Origin: Stercorarius parasiticus
Lineage: Eukaryota; Chordata; Aves; Charadriiformes; Stercorariidae
Length of the DNA stretch: 64,000 bases
NCBI GenBank assembly: GCA_013396915.1
Contig: VWZL01000674.1
Span: 44,394-108,393 of the forward strand
Reading direction: 5' to 3'
Shown: piece after piece, positions 39,231 through 53,000 of the stretch
Numbering within the stretch: position 1 is the first letter of the stretch
How the letters are laid out: the number at the start of each line of letters is the position of its first letter
Made by a program: the position numbers and the translations under genes
The notes under the pieces: model-generated
What the model was told of the DNA's origin: nothing
Database searches by the model: none
Seen by the model: the letters and a program-made list of their open reading frames with translations, nothing else

Positions 39231-39670
39231 AAAGGATGATCAGAGGGCTGGAGCCCCTCTGCTGGGAGGACAGGCTGAGAGAGCTGGGGGGGTTCAGCCT
39301 GGAGAAGAGAAGGCTCCGGGGAGACCTTCCAGCCCCTTCCAGGCCCTAAAGGGGGACTACAAGAAGGATGGGGAAGGACTCTTTATCAGGGAGTGTAATG
39401 ATAGGACACAGGGTAACGGCCTCAAACTGAAAGAGGGTAGTCTTAGATTGGATCTCAGGGAGAAATTCTTTAATGTGAGGGTGCTGAGCCCCTGGCCCAG
39501 GTTGCCCAGGGAAGCTGTCAATGCCCCATCCCTGGAGGTGTTCAAGGCCAGGCTGGATGAGGCTTTGAGCAGCCTGGTCTGGTGGGAGGTGTCCCTGCCC
39601 AGGGCAGGGGCGTTGGAACTAGATGATCTTTAAGGTCCCTTCCAACCCAAACCATTCTGTGATTCTGTGA
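39231..39670 (+). mobile_element. CR1 LINE, 5'-truncated copy
   Basis: It starts at 'aaaggatgatcagagggctg', runs through 'gaggacaggctgagagagct' and 'gaagaaggatgggg'-type sequence, and ends with 'ccaacccaaaccattctgtg' plus one decayed ATTCTGTG unit. A frame ending at 39633 keeps the last 61 codons of CR1 ORF2 open (peptide [20 protein letters not shown], ending LELDDL-stop), so this copy is moderately preserved. Upstream the frame is broken. It cannot mobilise itself. Confidence 0.95.
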
Positions 39671-42600
39671 AAGTTGACAGCCTGGAGCCACCTTCTGTTT
39701 TCAGGCAGGTGTGACAGTCACAAGGTGACACCAGGGGCAGGGGTTAATGAACGGTTCCATCAGAGCACCCACCACCGTGCACCCCATGTGGATGGGGACG
39801 CTGCCCCAGACCACTGCACCTCTGGGAGCCAGGGGTGCATGGAGGGGTTCACCGTGGAGCAGCAGTGGAGCTGCAGGCAGCTCCCACCTCCTTCCAGCCA
39901 TGACACCACCTGCCTGGCCTCGTCTCGGACTGCACAGCAACAAGTTCTCATGGTAACCTTCTGTTCAATAACAGAAATGATGAAGAGAGTTGTTTTCTTT
40001 CAAGAGAATTCTTGAAGGGCTCAAAAGACTAAAACATCACCTAATTTTTCCACAGACAGGATCCCATCCTGACGGGAGGCCCATTCAGTGCTACACCAGT
40101 CAGGATTCCCAGCACCTGAGGAGATGCAAAATTACCTATACTACCCTTTTTCCTATGAGTGTTGGCTCCCTTAAAGGGCATTTTACGTGCCATTCTTACC
40201 AGGGTCATAATAAACCAGGTGCAAAACAATGTCATGGATGTAGCACTGGAAACCATCATAGGCTTGTCACCCTCCTGCCACAAGCTTCTGCCTTCTTATT
40301 CTGCGCTGCTGCTTTAATACGTTAATTGGAGCAGTTGCTCCAAAGGTAATTTTCCTCGTAACAGAACCTTCCTTCAAATACAGGATGCAAGCATTGACAG
40401 TACCTGCTTAAAGCTTACAATTATGTGAAGTACATGAACCAAACTGCTGACATAACTCCTTATTTTTCTATCCATTAATTCTTTGCCTTTTCACTAAACA
40501 GTTAGTTGCACTAAAAGGAAAAACCCCTGCTAGCACCAAGGGCTGCCAATTTATCTTTTAGGTTACAATTCCAAGGCAGGAAAAAACATCTTTTGGATCA
40601 GCTACAGATTTTGCTAAGAATACTTTTCTTTTTAAGTAGAAGTACTGCCTAACAATGAGTACAAATTATACACAAGATCTGGGGGTTTCCAAATGAATGC
40701 TTAAGTCAGACATGTCTATATTTCAGAGCTTAAAGAAGCAGCTTGATTTTTTAAATTCAGAGCTCCATTTGTAATACGAGTTGCTGAAGACTTCTAAAAA
40801 TCAGGTCTCCTACTGAAATGTTAAAACATGAATGTAATGACTTAAACAAACCACCCCTATTTAAAAAGTGTTGCACATCTAAACAAGTATCACAGTGACA
40901 CTGTGAATAAAGAGCAGACATATACAGCTACACAATTTTTATATGGTATGTTTTTTTAAATTCAGCATCAAACATGCTGAAGTTTAATGAATATCACATG
41001 CACATCCTTGGTGTAGTTCATTAAAAAAAAAATAAATCACTTTTCTTTTGAGGTATCACATTGTGGCTCTTTGGTACACACGTATCCTTGGTCCGAGGTA
41101 TGAACAGGGAACAACGTATTTTGGTAGACAAGAGCTTCAGTACGTCAGTAACTCCAGCATGCGACTCACCTCGCTTCCATTTGCAATTAATTTTGCATAA
41201 TGTATCAGATGACAATTTAAGTTAGAAAGAGGTGAGGGTTGTGTTTTTCTTTTCTTTTAAATAGACTGTTTAAGTAATAAATAAAACAGGGAAGAGAGAA
41301 GAATCATTCACCACAAGACATCACTTCAGCAACAGCCGTGACATCCTGAAAACTAGCTAAAGAACCCATGCACATTTGGGTGGAAAAACGTTCATACAAG
41401 TGAAAGCAGAGTGCCTTCAAAACTTGAGATTCTGAAATTCTGAGGAACAAAAGAACGTTACAACTGGTGGTACAATAAAGCTACATGAAATTCATTATGC
41501 TTAAAAAAATAGGAAATTGGGGGAAAAAACAGACAACTGCTATCTAGTGCAAGTTATCTACAAGAGATTGAACTATTTCTCAGATATTTTTAGTTCAGCT
41601 CTTCTTTACAAGCCAAAGTCTTTTTCCTAAAGCTTTGTAATGAACATTCACAAAGGAATAAATTAGGGAGATTAATCTAACTCTGCAGCTCAGCTCTGAC
41701 CTAAAAATACAATGACTTTGAATTTATTGAGATGAAATGTACAGCCTTCAGAACAAATCCTCATAGGCCACTGGATAAAAAAAAAAGAAAAGCCTTAATC
41801 TATGTACCTTCTGTTTCTCAATATATAGTAGCTTTGGCCTGCCCCTATTTATCACTCTTCCATACCTTTAAAATTCTCACTTAAATGTACTTCAAGTCAA
41901 AACCAAAAAGGTTAGCTTTATTCCAAATTTCTAGGGCTATCTACCGTATTTCCAGATGAAACTCCTCTTCAAAATTAAGTTCTGTACTTCTTCTCCTAAA
42001 AAAAATTGCAGCATGGAATTGTTTATTGTTTTTCAATGTTTTCCATACCAAAAGCTTGCAGTTTCCCCCACCCCCTCCAATCCTAAAAAAAATATTTCAG
42101 ACCAAAATTAAGTTTGGCTCTGTCTACTGCATTGTTAACAGCAATAAAAATTGTTACCAAGAACAGAATCATCTTTTTGCCCCGTTAAAATTAAACAGTA
42201 ACAACCAACACAAGGGGTACTTCTTCAGGCGAAATTTTGGCTGCCAAGGATGCAGAACTGCCACTGGAGAAATACGCAGGCAGATGGAGATCTCCTCGAA
42301 ACAATTTTCTCCCCCAGCTTTGGCTCCCCAGAGGAGCGCACCACCAGCACACACCCTGGCACAGGACCTCAGTGCTGGAGGGATCCATTCACAGGCCAGG
42401 CTGGAGGACCCATCAGACGGCTTCTTGCCCTACACTGGAAAAAACAATAGCAGGAAAAGGAGCTGTGTTTGTCTGAGCCTCAGCACCTGCACTTCTGCAG
42501 CCAGTAACGCCAGAGAAAGGAATTTGCTCCAGCACCTGAAGTGCAAATAGACACTAAAACCACTGATCAGTTTGAACACTAATGGCAGTGGCCAGCAGGC

Positions 42601-45600
42601 CCCAAAGTCTGCCTGCTCGTCTCAGTTGCTACTGTGGCGCAGAGGCAGATTTACCGAGATACTCTACATTGCTATTCATTTTTTGTTTGGTTGGTTTTGT
42701 TGTTTTTTTTCAGGACTCAATATTTACTAATTATACTGGAAACTAAGTATGCCCAGAACATCTGACACAGTTAGACAAAAACCAGGTTTTGGGGCAGGTA
42801 TAAGATTCCTGAACACATCACCCCAGGGAAGCTGCTCAGTGCTGCTCTAGCATCTTCAGAATGGTGCAAAGCAGCACAAACACTGCGGAACCCGTATCTG
42901 GGCTGCCTCGATCACCTAGTGGACACTGTATCAGGATATAAAAAGGGTAATGAAAGGCTAGGAACAGTACAAAATCCCACAGATGAAAAGAAAGGTGACT
43001 CTCTCCTAGATTCTCCAGGAGGAGCAGGAGACGGACTCTAAAAATAAATCAATGGCAATTCGGAAGTCTTTTACAGTTTGTCAGTCAGCAGCCGGCTTCT
43101 CACATATTGCTGGGGGAGGAGTATGATCGGGTTTTTTTTTCTTGTATTCCCCTAGTTTTCAGTGCTAAATCATATTAAAACAGAGATAAATACAAATATT
43201 ACAAATACTGTCTTTTACATGCCAGCAACTGAAATTGCCATAAGGTTGTTAATCATGACACAGGTAAGAGAGACAATCTGACAGTCTAAACAAGGGGACA
43301 GCAATATGTTCTCTCCAATAAAATACAATACAAAAATACATAAAATTTTGAGAAGCTAGATACTACTTATTGCTAGATAATACTTATTGCAGACATCTAC
43401 CTTTTACAAACACCAAGCTGAAACACATTAAAATGACAACTTGAGCAGGCTGCCTTCAGCAAAATACTTCAGAAAACTACTCATCCATGACAGGACGAGG
43501 TTCATTAAATTGTACAACGTTTGTTACTTAAATTGTCTACTTCAAGACAAGGTGCACACACCAGAAAAAATATTTAGCCATCACAGGTATCACATCCTAA
43601 TCAAATATGTAAGAACAGTTATCAAGAATTACCTATATTTAGGTGGGAAACAGGAAAATCAGTCCTCACTTTTCATTACTTTGTTATAAAAGTGATAATG
43701 ACATCACTGAAAGTTGGAGCTAAGTATATTTTTTTTTTCTGAATTAAGGTATTTTTTATTAATTTTGAGTAAATGAAGTGGGCAGGTCTCCAGCATTAAC
43801 AAAGGAATAAACACACATGGAAAACCCTATTATTAAGTAGGTGATAGCTTTGACTGTCAATTGTCTGTGCATCTGATGTCACACATATGCACCAATTCCT
43901 AAGAGCACTTCAGTGATGTCATAAATTAAAATGTATTTTCTTTTTTTTTAACATATAGAACTTAACATACAAAAGAAACAAAGATTATTTCAGCTGTCTT
44001 GTAAAATGGTATGAAATGGTAAGACAGCTACTTCCTGCAACCTAACTTTTCTTTCAGAACAGTCTCTATTTTCTTTCCTGCAGGCTATTAAAAATTTCAG
44101 TATCGCCTTGCACAAAAAGGTGAACCAAGATCTCTTCCCCAAGTCCATTCTTGCCTCATTTCACATTGAGCACTCTTTATGGTAAAAAAACCAAACAAAA
44201 CAATACAAACCCAGAACACCAAAAACAACAACGCCACCCCCAAAAACCCCAGAAACAATTAAACAAGTATTAGCATTTACATTCTTAATTGCTAGGTGAT
44301 AGGTTCACGTTTACTCAGGTGTCTTCTACAACCACTGCATCTTTAATTTTTCCCTTTATAGTAGCACACCTTCAACAATAAGCACATAAAATTATTATCT
44401 AGAAAAGACTCTAACTTGACAGGAGGCAGTAGATGAGAATTTCAACATTTTCTGTACAGGAAGGCACTAAACCAAGGTCTCCCAACTCCTAGGTGTTTTA
44501 CCTCTTATAACATGATGGGCTGGAGGCAGACACAAGTACATCCTTTTCCATCACATGATGTAAAAGACAGCTTCTCCAAATTTTCTCTATGGATCCCAAT
44601 CTCACTGCTGGGCAGTGCCCAATAGTCTATCAAAACAAGCTCTCCAGGGCACTTAGACACAGACCCATTTATTTTTTAGGCTCAGAGTGCAGTACTTCCA
44701 GATGAGCCCAAAGCAGACTCACCTGCCTCTGGAGAACTCTGAAGTCACGCAGAGCTACATTTAATGGGTTTCAATGCATACTATGAAGGGGCTTGTCAGA
44801 TCGCAATTCCTGACCGGTAAAACCAAATGTCTCACCTTTGTTTATGGTACTTGTATCCCTGGAGCACAATTTAATTATATCAAACCCAGACCAAATCCTG
44901 AGCAAGTATAAACTGATCCTTTGCCTTGTGTATCACAGACGTACACCTATTAACACCAGCTGAGGATCTAACCTGATACAAAAATTAATTCCAAGTAATA
45001 GAAGCAGTCTACACTAAGAATAGTAATTAATGTAATCAGGTCAGGCGTAGAAGGGAGTTCTTCAACCCATAGTGAATAAGCAGAAGCCACTTAAAATTCA
45101 AAACAATTAAATGCTAATTAGCTTTTCGTCAATTGCCTGCTAAAAATGATATTGCTCCATTTCAAATGTGTTTCTTCTCTGCCTAGATGAACCACACAAG
45201 GAAGGAAAAAAAGAAAGAAGCATACAGACAGAACTCAATGTAAATCAAGTCTGCCTGCAGCTGCAGACCAGGAGGATCTCCAAGTGCACAGCAGCATCAC
45301 AGGACAGGACCATTCTGAAACAGGAAGACCACAATTTCTATGTATCACAGTCTAGGACCATGAAAGGCTGAACATTTAACTGTCAATGCAACATTTTACT
45401 TCTACTGGGGAAAAAACAAGGAGGCGGGAGAAATGGAAAAAAAATATCAATCACGTATATTAAGCAAGTATCATCTTAAATAGAAGCACACATTTAAACC
45501 ACTCACCATTATTTTCATTCAGATAATCCATACTTGAGGTAATAAAACTCAGAAAGTAAAGCAAATTAAGATAAAATCCACACAATGCAAATAAAACTTA

Positions 45601-48273
45601 AGATGTAGAGGTGGGGCGGAGGGGCAAGGAAAGAGATTCACTGAGACTGAAGAACAGAATATTAGAGCTCAGGGGCAAGTGCATCCCTGTTTATTGCAGG
45701 GATGCAAGCTCTTGGGTGGAAAGGCTCTGGAATACACTCTGTGTATTAACCTGCATCCGTGCACTGTCAAGCTGCCGCTACCTCATAGGAGAAAGGCTGT
45801 GCTGTTTCATTTTTATAAATAATCCATAGCATAAAAATATTGAACCTTCCACTTCAAACCTGCCAAGTTCTCCTTTGACCAAAAATACACGATTACCTAC
45901 ATAACTCCTTTTAGCAGAACATTAACTGCACAACAAACAATAATATTAAAAATGTCAGATACTACAGTAGCATACAAAACCAAAGAGTGCAGTTATTCAG
46001 AAGTAATATGAGATTAAATACAGTTCACGCAACACTACAGACGACCAAAAATACCCTGTCAGGATTAGGTCAGAAATGTGACACCAAATTTTATCTTTTT
46101 TTCGCTACCTTATTAGTCTGCAGTAGGCCAAAACAGGTGAGAAATGGTTGATGGAAGATTGCAGGTATCATATTTTTGAAAGTCTTTTGTAGGACAGCGT
46201 CATTTCCAATTCCTGACACAAATTAAAGATGACATTCCCTAAGCAAAACCTCTGGGTGAGGGAGGCAGTGTAAACCAAGCGTGACCTCTGTATCTCACAC
46301 ATCTCGGCAGGCACTTAACACTTTTGACGTACTGAAGTGAGATTCTGGGATTTTATACTACTGATGTTCATACCTATTCTTCCTCTTTATGCCACAAGTC
46401 TTTATGCAATACTCTCAACCAAACCAAACCAAACAAAAAATATTCTCTTATTTATCAAATAACATTCCTGACAGCCTTTTGGCTCAAGGTCGTGTCTTAA
46501 AACTTACCACTGAAGGAATGTCATGAGACACTTACACGGCTGAACTCAGAGGAACTCATATCTGACACTGACACTGAGACCTTCAGCATCCCTGCTCAAG
46601 TACCATCTAAATGTAGGCGCACATGAAGTCTACATTTTGGTTTCCACCAGCAAAGCCTTCCAGATACCAAGGTTTCAGATACTCGACACCACAGAGCTGT
46701 TCTGAACACCACCCCTTATCGCAACCCTCTCAGAACTTTCACAGAAAGCATCTTCTCACCCAGGCACCCTGAGCAATAAGGCAAAAATGCTTGGTGTACA
46801 TCTACCCTTCAGGACATCAGAGAAAGTGAACAGAAGGAGGTAGCACATTTACTTTAAAGACAATATCCCACTGTAGAACAACCTTACAACGTACCTGAGA
46901 CAAGTTCAAATGCATGTTGTTCTGCCTAATTTGGAGCTGGCATTTAATCAGCTAACACACACCTAAATGCCCTAACCATCAGACCGTAGTCATCTGGGAT
47001 CCCTCTCAATATTTCTCAAGAAAGGTTGCCTTCCTGTGCATTAGATGAAGTAATTTTGTGACCACTATGTGAAAGAGATTCATCTTCCAGCAGCTCAAGC
47101 CCATTAACTCACCCTGCTGGCAAAAAACAGATCCTGCAGAAGGCATCCAGAACCTGCAGGCAGATGGGAAAGTGTAATGAATGAGTATATCCCAAGCCCA
47201 GTGACAGATCCAGCACTCCACTGGTTGAAACTCCCTTTTATATGGTCCAGTTTTGAAAAACAAACATCTTGGGGCGAAAAGTCAGTTTTCATTCAAATCA
47301 AAACACAGTTCTTCTTACTTGATCAATAAGTTCACCATTATCGTATCAGTATCTTTCCCATCCTGAAGGAAAAGTCTGGCATATTCTCCATATATCATAT
47401 TTCACTGACAGGCAAGGAAACAAATTAATCACAGTTTTACATAAGATATCACATATGTCAGTTTCCAAGTAGCTTCCTTAGAAACAGCAATTACTGAACA
47501 GAGTAGCTGCTGGTTGTTTATTCTTCTGCTTTTAACTGTCTCACTGTCCTCCTCTGCTGTTTCTTGTGACTGCTATCACATTTTATGAGATTACATCTCA
47601 CCTTAAACTTATGTGGGCAAAACCTTTGATTTCCCTGCATGCTTCTGCCTTACCATCCCTAGGTAATAAGGCAAAAGTTGATTATTTTAGTTTGAAGTTT
47701 GAAATAAAAATTTGGTGCACTTCTGATAAAAGCTTTTTAATTGAATTTAATGATCTGCTAAGAAGCTAAAATACGAATTATCAGAAAATTTCTCTCCCCT
47801 AAATGAACTAGTAAGAAAATCCACGACTAGCTATTCTGGAAAAAACAGGTGCATTATGACCATTCAAATCACATACTTCACGAAGCACAAAAATTTTTCC
47901 CAAACCACAGCTCAACGTCATATTTACAAGCAGAGCACATTAATCTCATGCTGTCATTACTAGGTCATTCAGCAAGCATGCTTCATGTTTTGAAAGTAAC
48001 TGTACTGGAAAGCTCCTTCTGTGGGCTGGAAAGCTGCTTGACTTGTAGAGTGGCTTATTCCTAGGCCAGTTTAGTACGTGCCTAATTTTTTTTCTCTTGG
48101 CATTTTTAGGCGATGGAGGACTCTCAGAGGATCTCACTGAAAAGTATCAGAAGATATTTAAGAAAAATATTACTAGATCAACATGCATGTCTATTTTTAT
48201 GCTGATATCAACACAACAAAGATAAATATAATGGTCTTGTGAAGAAAAGTCAACCTCTAAACCAGAAACATTT
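39671..48273. other. Unannotated unique DNA
   Basis: No gene is recognised in about 8.6 kb. The longest open frame of the window (42026-42550, +, 174 codons from a TTG) has no recognisable domain and begins in pyrimidine-rich low-complexity sequence. The stretch contains a 17-bp near-perfect tandem duplication (43355-43388) and A/C-rich low-complexity sequence around 44185-44265 and 46418-46440. The first ~300 bp after the CR1 is G+C-richer but unidentified. Confidence 0.55.
43355..43388 (+). repeat. 17-bp tandem duplication, two copies
   Basis: Units 43355-43371 and 43372-43388 differ at one position (gctagatac versus gctagataa, then 'tacttatt'). A small slippage-type duplication. Confidence 0.85.
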
Positions 48274-48768
48274 TAGAATCATAGAATTGTTAGGGTTGGA
48301 AGGGACCTTAAAGATCATCTAGTTCCAACCCCCCTGCCATGGGCAGGGACACCTCCCACTGGATCAGGTTGCTCAGAGCCCCATCCAGCCTGGCCTTAAA
48401 AACTTCCAGGGATGGGGCTTCCACCACCTCTCTGGGCAACCTGTTCCAGTGTCTCACCACCCTCATGGTGAAGAACTTCTTCCTAATGTCCAGTCTGAAT
48501 CGGCCCATCTCTAGTTTTAATCCATTCCCTCTAGTCCTACCATTACCCGACATCCTAAAAAGTCCCTCCCCAGCTTTCTTGTAGGCCCCCTTAAGATACT
48601 GGTAGGCCACTAGAAGGTCTCCTCGGAGCCTTCTTTTCTCCAGACTGAACAACCCCAGCTCCCTCAGTCTGTCCTCACAGGAGAGGTGCTCCAGCCCTCT
48701 GATCATCCTCGTGGCCCTTCTCTGGACATGTTCCAGCACGTCCATATCTTTCTTGTAGTAGGGGCAAT
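48274..48768 (-). mobile_element. CR1 LINE, best-preserved copy, ORF2 C-terminal frame open
   Basis: On the + strand it opens with 'tagaatcatagaattgttag', the reverse complement of the CR1 3' end, and extends to about 48768 inside ORF2. On the - strand a frame runs without stop or frameshift across the whole element for about 153 codons and ends at 48308 in LELDDL-stop, the same stop position as the 39.2-kb copy. Recognisable pieces are [36 protein letters not shown] and [20 protein letters not shown]. These belong to the far C-terminal part of the CR1 reverse transcriptase polyprotein, downstream of the polymerase domain. Endonuclease and polymerase domains are absent, so it has no activity of its own. 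The intact frame suggests a younger insertion than the others. Confidence 0.95.
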
Positions 48769-49743
48769 TTAACATTTTACTTGTAAAGACAGCAGAACAG
48801 ATGAATAGTAATACATTCATTTTGGATCACTAAAAGATTTCTTGCCCCCTGTTGGAATGAAATACATTAAAACCCAAAATTACAAAAACAGGGAAAGCTG
48901 TTGGGATTGAGCAAGGATGGGAAGAGAGACGGGGCTGAACTTCTGTCTGTTTTTTAACATTCACCAATTATAAGCAGACAGTGTGTCTGGGCACCAGTGA
49001 CTGAGGTGATGCAGAATCTAGTTCTGCGTTATTAGGAAGTAGTCTAACAGTCCACCCTATACAGTAACTACAGCTGCACTGCAGAAAACAGTATTAGACA
49101 TCTGCTATAAAGACGCACAGAAGATTTCTTTTCCTGCTTGTTGTTATAATGGCTAGTCCTGTGATAATCTTGTCTTTCACGTTTTGTAATGACTTCGTCT
49201 AGACACTGTTCATGAACTGATGCATGACTCCTACGAAGGGAAAAAAAAAAACCGAAGTGTGTAACTGTTCAATTATTTTTTTGGAAGCCACAGTGTCATT
49301 TTGAAAAAAAAACAACACTTAAATGTATTTTAGGCCTGAAGGCATTTTTTCCATTATAGGCATCCAAGCAGCACAAATAAAATGTAAGTGTTTCTGATAT
49401 ACAATAAATAAATAAATAAATAATGCTAGTTTATTCTTCTCCCATCAGTTACGACAGTAAATTCCCAAACAGGAGAAATGACATTGGTTTTCTGTTTGTC
49501 TAAGCAAACTACAATGCAGTGGATTGAGAATCCCAACCCAGTTGACATTTAGCTCTATTTAGAAAAACAATTCCTCTGACAGGCTAAGAGGAGAACTTTA
49601 TTAAAATGTTTCTGTTTCTGATGAACAAATACAGTGAACAGAAGAAGCCCCTAATCTTGCTGAACAACTGCAACAGAGCTATTTCGCTTGTTATTGTCAT
49701 CAGCACTTTTTGCAATCTTCCCCACTTTTTAAAACTTAAATTT
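48769..49743. other. Unannotated spacer
   Basis: About 975 bp between two CR1 elements. Nothing recognised apart from an (AAAT)n microsatellite at 49403-49424. Confidence 0.6.
49403..49424 (+). repeat. (AAAT)n microsatellite
   Basis: About five uninterrupted AATA/AAAT units in 22 bases. Confidence 0.9.
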
Positions 49744-49790
49744 AGGATAGGATAGGATAGGATAGGATAGGATAGGATAGGATAGGATAG
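49744..49790 (+). repeat. (GGATA)n microsatellite at a CR1 3' end
   Basis: A 47-base perfect array of the pentamer GGATA (about nine units), CTATC/TATCC on the other strand. It ends exactly where CR1-derived 'ttggaagg' begins, so it occupies the position of the element's 3' terminal repeat. It probably grew from the tail of that CR1 copy. Confidence 0.95.
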
Positions 49791-50070
49791 TTGGAAGGAA
49801 ACTACAATTGAACTAGTCCAACTGCCTGACCACTTCAGGGCTGATCAAAGTTAAAGCATGTTATTAAAGACCAAAAATTAAAGCATGTTATTAAGGGCAT
49901 TGTCCAAACACCTCTTAAACACTGCCAGGCTTGGGCCATCGACCACGTCTCTAAGAAGCCTGTTCCAGTGTTTGATCACCCTCTCAGTAAAGAAACCTTT
50001 CATAGTGTCAAGTTTGAACCTCCTCGATGCAGCTTTCAACTGCTCCCACGCACCCTGTCACTGAATACAT
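49791..50070 (-). mobile_element. CR1 LINE, diverged 5'-truncated copy
   Basis: The + strand reads 'ttggaaggaaactac', 'aactagtccaactgcctgac', 'aaacacctcttaaacactgc', 'aagcctgttccagtgtttga' and 'aagtttgaacctcctcgatg', the expected order for the reverse complement of a CR1 3' end. It fades out near 50070 in 'caccctgtcactgaatac'. It is more diverged than the 48.3-kb copy and carries a partial internal duplication at 49851-49894. Frames are broken. Confidence 0.88.
49851..49894 (+). repeat. 27-bp partial tandem duplication inside CR1
   Basis: The 17-mer 'ttaaagcatgttattaa' occurs at 49851-49867 and again at 49878-49894, so the repeat period is 27 bp with the second unit incomplete. Other CR1 copies here show no such duplication, so it probably arose after insertion. 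Confidence 0.9.
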
Positions 50071-53000
50071 GGGAGTTTTTGAAAATTTGAAGACAAACTA
50101 TGAAATACAACAACAGGTTCCCATCAATGCAGTTCAATGAACACAGAAACAATGATTTCCATTACATTATATGACATTAACAAATAATTCACATGCAATA
50201 ACCTGGACAATGAGCAACAAATTGATCAGAATAAGTACACCTGGCTAATGAGAATTATGTGGCAATCTGGATTTTGGGAAAATTCATACTCCAGCCCTGC
50301 AATATCTATTGCTTCTTCTAAGCAGGGACATCACCAGGTGACAAGAAGTGTATGTGATATAAGCATATATAGCACAGGATGAATTAAATATTTTGTACAC
50401 TTTTCACAAGATAGACAAGCTTTTCACTAAATATCAAATACTTCAGATAGAAGACAATATATAAAACGCCAAGATTTTGTATGTACTGGTCATAAATAAC
50501 TCACTTTTCAACAAGATTTGTTTTGAAAAAAAAGCATGTTCACATTGCTGCCTTCTCAGTCTTCATTTTTAGTACTGACAACAAGGGTAACGTCAAATAG
50601 TGTTACTTTCTAAATCTCTAATACCTCAATGTTATACCCAACAACAAAGATTTCAGCAACATGGTAATAAACCTTTCCATATTTTAAAAATAAGCTCATG
50701 GGTTGTAGATCTGCCCTGCTCCTAACAAATTCAGTCAATAAAAGATGCCAATCCTTTTTTCTGCCAAACCTCAAAGTGCTGAAATATTGACTTCATCATG
50801 CACTGTATATAGCTGAAAACCACTCCATTCCCTGATGAATTCATAAAAACCAAATGATGACGACCTCAGCCAGGATGCCCTAGAAAGTTGCAATGATAGA
50901 AAACTTCTCCCGCCTCCTTTCCCAAGTGTCTTCTGAAGGACAACATGCCTGCAGATTCTGGACAGTGAAAGGGAACAGACCAGTAGCTTCTGAAGGCTGT
51001 ACCCAAATAATGTGACAGTGACACACTAGTGCAACCCTTCTGCAATCTGGCATCCCTCTACCATCTGTCATCACACCCCTGTGCAGCAGAAATCTGTACT
51101 GTTCTAATAATGGAGACCTACAGATCTGCCTTACCAAGCAACTAAATTGTAGGGCACATATGGAAACCCATAACCTGTAACACTAACCATAAATAAGATA
51201 AGAGCGTTACTTAAATAAGACAGAAAGCCTGAAGAGCTACTCATGTTTTAAAGTACTGTATTATCATTGCAATACTATTAAGACGATGACTAAATTTTAA
51301 ATAAATGGTCCATGAATGGGCCCATTATAGAACAGCATTAAAAACTGACGATGATAACAGCTGGAGCAGTGGAGGACCCCCATTCCATTCAGAACTTTGA
51401 ATTAAGACCGGATTTACCACACCGATGAAGACATGTGGCAATATGAGAGAGGAGCAGAAGGGAATTCCATCTCAATCCAAAAGTTTCTGCTCATCTTCCC
51501 TGTGTTCTCCCCCACTTTACCTACTTCCCTTCCTATTCCATGCATGCATGCACACACATGCACACTCACATGCACACTGTTTCTGCTTAACTTGTAAACC
51601 AAATCAAACCTGTTACGCTAAAACAAATCTCCCAGCAACAGCTGACAGCAGTCTCACAGACCAAAGCACCTGTCTGTGAGTGGCCATCTCCCCTTGCATC
51701 CCAAGAATGGTACTTATAATCCCACTTTTACTACCCCATCTCTTTCCCCTCTGTCGCTCTCATCAGCTATCTCAACAGCAATAAAACTAACACACATTAC
51801 ATCAATCATATCAGAATAAATCCACAGAATGAAGTCATTCTTCTTTGCTAAAAAAAGGACTGGCAGAGCAAGCAACTGACTGATATCCTTTTCCTCAGAA
51901 AGCGACTTGCAAAGATTTTGAGTAGCTTTGTCTTGCATAACTACTCCATTCCAAAATGTTTTATGCATTGTCAAGGACCCATTTCTCCTGGGTGACACCA
52001 CCTCTCCAAAAGGTAACTCTCAAAACTTTGGTATGGAATCTCCAGTGCATTTGTCAAGGAAATAAATACGTCAAGATCTCTGTGCTTAGAAAGACAACAA
52101 CTCATACTTAATTGCAATTAAGTGATGTCAACACCTTTTGTTCTTTTGCATCACTTACTACACCAAAAGTCAACAAGATGCACTACTGTGCGCAGCATCT
52201 TGCCTCGCACATCACAGGTATCTCACCCCCTTGCCCTCCTCACTCCTCCATTAACATTCAGCTGAATCCGTAGGTTTCTGTACACATCCAGGAGCCCAAA
52301 AAAAACCCAGAGCCCACCCTGAGAACAGACATCACGGTAGGAAAGAAGTGGCTAAAAGGCCTGGTATGTCCTCTTGGCGAGCGCTGGACTACTGCACACG
52401 AACTGCTTTCAGTGCCTGCTCCCAGACACGTACTGTCCAATGGAAGGACAAACAAAAGTTCTTCTTTATCTTCTAGATATTTTCCAATTATTTGTAAAAA
52501 TAGGAATATTTTAACATACTATATGCAGCTGCTTCTCCTTCTATAACCAAAGCAACTGACACCAGGATTTTGACAAAAGTTGTTGTTTGAGTACAGATCA
52601 TGTAATACAGTAACTGGCCAAAAAATGGCAGTGCTGATGTTTCTTTTCTAAATAATAAAATGTACCACCACCTGAGTTTTGTCATTTGTGATCAGAATTG
52701 CAGCAAAATAAAAGTATAAGCAGAAACAAGCAGGAATAATCACAAAGCATGCTTTTTTATGCTTTTACTTTGTTTTTGTCAGTAAGTGGTTCTAGAGTAT
52801 GGCTGGTCTTCAGCGCCAAGATATGCATATTTAAAAATACTAGCTAGAAAGATCAAGTAAATTCAATATTATCCTGCAGTTCTGCAACTGACAGAGGCTT
52901 CTGGCAATACATGACTAACTACAGCTTGTATTATTCAAAACGTTGCTACAAATAGGCCTGAAGTTAACGTTTGTCTGGAGGAACAGCAGGACAGAACACC

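Noticed and set aside
42026..42550. Longest open frame (174 codons, +)
   Set aside because: Starts at TTG in low-complexity sequence, shows no domain or family resemblance, and is within what chance gives in 64 kb over six frames.
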